Source of the DNA: Cyanobacteria bacterium Co-bin13
GTDB lineage: Bacteria > Cyanobacteriota > Cyanobacteriia > Phormidesmidales > Phormidesmidaceae
Length of the DNA: 8,574 nucleotides
NCBI GenBank assembly: GCA_014534385.1
Contig: JACVRP010000138.1
Location: 1 to 8,574 of the forward strand
Reading direction: 5' to 3'
In this document: positions 6,688 to 8,574 of the stretch, piece by piece
Layout: each line of letters starts with the position of its first letter
Numbering within the stretch: position 1 is the first letter of the stretch
Notes under the pieces: model-generated
Database searches by the model: none
What the model saw: the letters and a program-made list of their open reading frames with translations, nothing else
What the model was told of the DNA's origin: nothing
Position numbers and translations under genes: made by a program

Positions 6688-6852
6688 TTAGGCGTAGTGG
6701 TCGATAACGACGGCAGACAGGGCGGCAAAAACGGTAATGCCCATTGCTACCAGCGGGTTTTGGCCTTGGGCGACGGCAAAGGAAGTAATTACGCCTGCGC
6801 CTAACCCTGCGGTGACCGCAGCCCCTACCCAGTCTTTACGAGCGTTGTACAT
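6688..6852 (-). CDS. Small two-helix membrane protein, unknown function
   Basis: The 54-aa protein starts MYNARKDWVG and ends VVIDHYA. It has two hydrophobic segments, about residues 9-28 (Gly/Ala-rich, GAAVTAGLGAGVIT) and 34-50 (LVAMGITVFAALSAVVI), joined by a short polar turn AQGQNP. It should be a hairpin in the plasma or thylakoid membrane with both ends on the same side; the positively charged N-terminus (R5, K6) suggests the cytoplasm. Codon use resembles the neighbouring genes. The run from ATG to TAA has a sensible amphipathic pattern, and the stop faces the shared terminator at 6583-6611. A GAGGGG sequence lies 12 bases before the ATG, a somewhat long but usable spacing. I do not recognise the family. 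It could be the last gene of the minus-strand cluster or have its own promoter in the 171-bp gap upstream. Confidence 0.7.
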   Translation of the reverse strand: MYNARKDWVGAAVTAGLGAGVITSFAVAQGQNPLVAMGITVFAALSAVVIDHYA

Positions 6853-6911
6853 ACGACAAAAGAACCCCTCAGAGGTATCAAACTAGTCCTCAAGCTATCA
6901 TTCGGGAGAGG

Positions 6912-6931
6912 GAGGTTTGCGATCGCACCTC
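6912..6931. repeat. HIP1 site inside a short inverted repeat
   Basis: HIP1 (6919-6926) is flanked by GAGGT (6912-6916) and ACCTC (6927-6931), making a nearly symmetrical 20-bp dyad with a two-base TT asymmetry. It lies between the SH3b gene and the small membrane protein gene. It could be a hairpin or operator, or simply a chance extension of HIP1. It lacks a U-tail on either strand. Confidence 0.4.
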
Positions 6932-6984
6932 TGACCTGAAACCAAGCTTTAGGTAGAGAGAAGTTTCTTTACATACTGCCGCTG

Positions 6985-7001
6985 GAGTATTGCTGAGTAT
7001 T
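6985..7001. repeat. Direct repeat GAGTATT with 10-bp period
   Basis: GAGTATT occurs at 6985-6991 and again at 6995-7001, one helical turn apart, just downstream of the SH3b gene. The period would suit a protein binding one face of DNA, but the repeat is short. Confidence 0.3.
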
Positions 7002-7023
7002 ACGTTCCTAGGGTTTGCGCCTC

Positions 7024-7488
7024 CTACTGAGTCTGGCGAATATTGCCTGACTTGATCCAGCCTTCCTGCCCGTTCTCGGCAACTCGGACTTTAACCCACT
7101 GGTTGTCGGGGCTTTCTTCTAACACCACAACAGCATCGTTATAGTCAATGCCGCCTAGCTGACCAAACGTAGTGCCCGGACCCTCCCGCAACACTAGGCC
7201 AATCGGCTGGATGACAACGGCCTCGTAGGCCCCCTCCTCTAAGGCTGGAGTTGGGGCGGGTTCGGGGGCGGCCGCTGCCTCAGGGGAGGCAACGGCTTCT
7301 GCCGCCTCGGCGGGTTGAGTTTGGGGCGGCTGTGGCAGAGCGTCGTTTTCAAAGACGGGCTTGGGCGGCAGCACCGCCAGCCGTGCCATGAAGTAGCGGG
7401 CAGTGGCCACCCCAGCCAACGACAGCAGCAGCAGGGCCGTCACAACCCCCAGCAGCAGCTTAGATAATCCAGTGAGAAATCCTTTCAT
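7024..7488 (-). CDS. Membrane-anchored SH3b-domain protein
   Basis: The 154-aa protein has three parts. An uncleaved-looking signal anchor spans about residues 9-33 (LSKLLLGVVTALLLLSLAG) and is followed by ARYFMARL. A Pro/Ala/Glu-rich flexible linker covers about 41-85. One bacterial SH3 (SH3b) domain covers about 88-150, with hallmarks LVLREGPGTTFGQLG (98-112) and the closing WVKVRV...EGWIKSGNI. SH3b domains commonly bind peptidoglycan or peptides, so an envelope or lumenal role is likely, but no ligand can be read from the sequence. Topology is inferred: short N-terminus in the cytoplasm, SH3b domain outside. No catalytic domain is attached. The gene starts 49 bp after the stop of the Ycf46-like ATPase gene on the same strand, so co-transcription is plausible. 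No clear terminator follows it. Confidence 0.85.
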   Translation of the reverse strand: MKGFLTGLSKLLLGVVTALLLLSLAGVATARYFMARLAVLPPKPVFENDALPQPPQTQPAEAAEAVASPEAAAAPEPAPTPALEEGAYEAVVIQPIGLVLREGPGTTFGQLGGIDYNDAVVVLEESPDNQWVKVRVAENGQEGWIKSGNIRQTQ

Positions 7489-7519
7489 GATTAGTCATTC
7501 CGTCCCCAGCTAGCCTACG

Positions 7520-7528
7520 GTTATAGCA
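7520..7528 (-). promoter_or_regulatory. Extended -10-like element before the SH3b gene
   Basis: In the 49-bp gap the minus strand reads TGCTATAAC (7528-7520), a TG-N-TATAAC extended -10 motif. It would start transcription about 25 bases before the ATG at 7488. No -35 hexamer is visible at the proper distance. It may give the SH3b gene a promoter separate from the upstream ATPase gene. Confidence 0.35.
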
Positions 7529-7537
7529 CAGGGCAGG

Positions 7538-8574
7538 TCACTCAGGGTTCTGAATTTGCTGCTTTAGCCGATTACTTAACTCGTTGCCGCGAGAGGCCAG
7601 ACGAGCCTTGCCGGAAGCGGCCCAGGCCTGCAGCGCTTCGATCTGTTCTTGGGCGGTGCGGGCTAGAGGCACAATCTGGCTGGCGGCTTCTAGAACATCG
7701 TCGGTGGTGAAGTCTCGGTTTTGGCTGAAGCCGATGTGCATCGCCTCAACAATAGCCTGCTCAATCTCAGCGCCAGAAAAATCGGGGGTTTCGTAGGCCA
7801 GCCGCGAGAGGTCGTAGGCCTGTACGTTGTGCGGCCGTAACCGACTCAGGTGAACGCCAAAGATGGCCTGCCGCTCCTCCTGGCTGGGCAGACCCACAAA
7901 GAAGATCTCATCGAAGCGGCCCCGCCTTAGCATTTCCGGTGGCAGTGCCTGAATGTTGTTGGCAGTAGCGACGACAAAGACAGGGGAAGACTTTTCGGCC
8001 AGCCAAGTAATGAAGGTGCCAAAGACGCGACTAGTGGTGCCAGAGTCGCTGCGGCCGTCAAGCCCAGCAAACGCTTTGTCAATTTCATCAATCCACAGAA
8101 TGCAGGGAGCCAGCGCTTCTGCCAGCTGAATCATCTGACGGGTGCGAGACTCAGATTCGCCTACCAAGCCGCCGAATAGCCGCCCTACGTCTAGCCGCAG
8201 CAGGGGCAGGTGCCAGTGGTGGGCGATGGCTTTGGCGGTGAGGGACTTGCCAGTGCCCTGAATGCCAATTAGCAGCAGCCCTCGGGGATGGGGCAGGCCG
8301 TACTGGCGGGCCCGCTCTGAGAAGCCGCTGCCGCGTCTGAGCAGCCAGTCCTTGAGGTTGTCGAGCCCACCAATGTCAGAAATTTGCTCTGTGGCCGGGT
8401 AGAAGTCGAGGATCTGGGTCTGCCGAATGGTTTGCCGCTTCTCTTCTAGGATCAAATCCAGGTCGCTGGCCTGAAACGAGCCGTGGGCAGCAATGGCGCG
8501 GGCCAATACTCTGCGAATGCGCTCTAAGGAGAGCCCCTGACAGGTTTGCACCAGCTCGTCAACCAAGGCGGCGG
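7538..8574 (-). CDS. ycf46: Ycf46-like AAA+ ATPase, 5' end missing
   Basis: This AAA+ protein resembles the plastid/cyanobacterial Ycf46 family, and only its C-terminal part is in the window. The frame is open to the right edge (codons for Ala-Ala precede a TTG that is unlikely to be the start). Family members are about 500 aa, so roughly 150 N-terminal residues are outside. Counting from that TTG (8566), Walker A GIQGTGKS is at 101-108, Walker B ILWIDE at 156-161, sensor 1 VATANN at 199-204, and the arginine-finger region RRGRFDE at 214-220. The lead-in ILDFYPATEQISDIGGLDNLKDWL is typical of the family. A helical lid follows (about 255-300), then a short, partly helical tail. The protein is predicted to be soluble. 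No zinc-protease HExxH motif is visible in this part, so a protease label would not be supported here. Its substrate is unknown; a role in photosynthetic or inorganic-carbon acclimation has been proposed for relatives. The SH3b gene lies 49 bp downstream. Confidence 0.88.
   Translation of the reverse strand, partial: AALVDELVQTCQGLSLERIRRVLARAIAAHGSFQASDLDLILEEKRQTIRQTQILDFYPATEQISDIGGLDNLKDWLLRRGSGFSERARQYGLPHPRGLLLIGIQGTGKSLTAKAIAHHWHLPLLRLDVGRLFGGLVGESESRTRQMIQLAEALAPCILWIDEIDKAFAGLDGRSDSGTTSRVFGTFITWLAEKSSPVFVVATANNIQALPPEMLRRGRFDEIFFVGLPSQEERQAIFGVHLSRLRPHNVQAYDLSRLAYETPDFSGAEIEQAIVEAMHIGFSQNRDFTTDDVLEAASQIVPLARTAQEQIEALQAWAASGKARLASRGNELSNRLKQQIQNPE

Noticed and set aside
6595..6804. 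69-codon plus-strand frame over the terminator and small gene
   Set aside because: It begins inside the sigC terminator stem and is antisense to the better-supported 54-aa membrane protein gene.
7584..7796. 70-codon frame antisense to the Ycf46-like gene
   Set aside because: It is an antisense shadow of a well-conserved gene, with a Ser/Ala/Arg-rich composition and no domain.

Overview
The window looks like a piece of a cyanobacterial chromosome. Three things point that way. The sigma factor matches the cyanobacterial group 2 (SigC) pattern. There is a free-standing PCP_red protein related to the tail of light-independent protochlorophyllide reductase, and a Ycf46-type AAA ATPase. The palindrome GCGATCGC (HIP1) occurs five times in 8.6 kb, where chance would give about 0.13. 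The DNA is moderately GC-rich. I saw no mobile element, CRISPR array, tRNA or rRNA, so this is core chromosome rather than an accessory island.

Layout, left to right. A possible divergent gene start lies on the minus strand at the left edge (1-56). The exodeoxyribonuclease III-type gene xthA (107-898, +) follows. A 449-bp interval (899-1347) holds no convincing gene but has several competing inverted repeats. A large SNF2-family helicase (1348-4635, +) runs convergently toward a 61-aa PCP_red protein (4709-4894, -). A 358-bp leader region then precedes the sigma factor gene sigC (5253-6518, +), which ends at a strong stem-loop terminator (6583-6611). The right side is entirely on the minus strand: a Ycf46-like AAA+ ATPase that runs off the window (7538-8574), a membrane-anchored SH3b protein (7024-7488), and a 54-aa two-helix membrane protein (6688-6852) that is easy to miss because of its size.

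How the genes may work together. xthA and the SNF2 helicase both act on DNA (base excision repair; ATP-driven remodelling or translocation), but the long gap argues against one operon. SigC is a transcription regulator with its own terminator. The AAA ATPase and the SH3b protein are 49 bp apart and could be co-transcribed, although the gap contains an extended -10-like element. The tiny membrane protein follows after 171 bp and may have its own promoter.

I did not find a clear new multi-gene system. The items most worth a second look are the 54-aa membrane protein and its neighbours, the structured interval 899-1347, and the stand-alone PCP_red protein.
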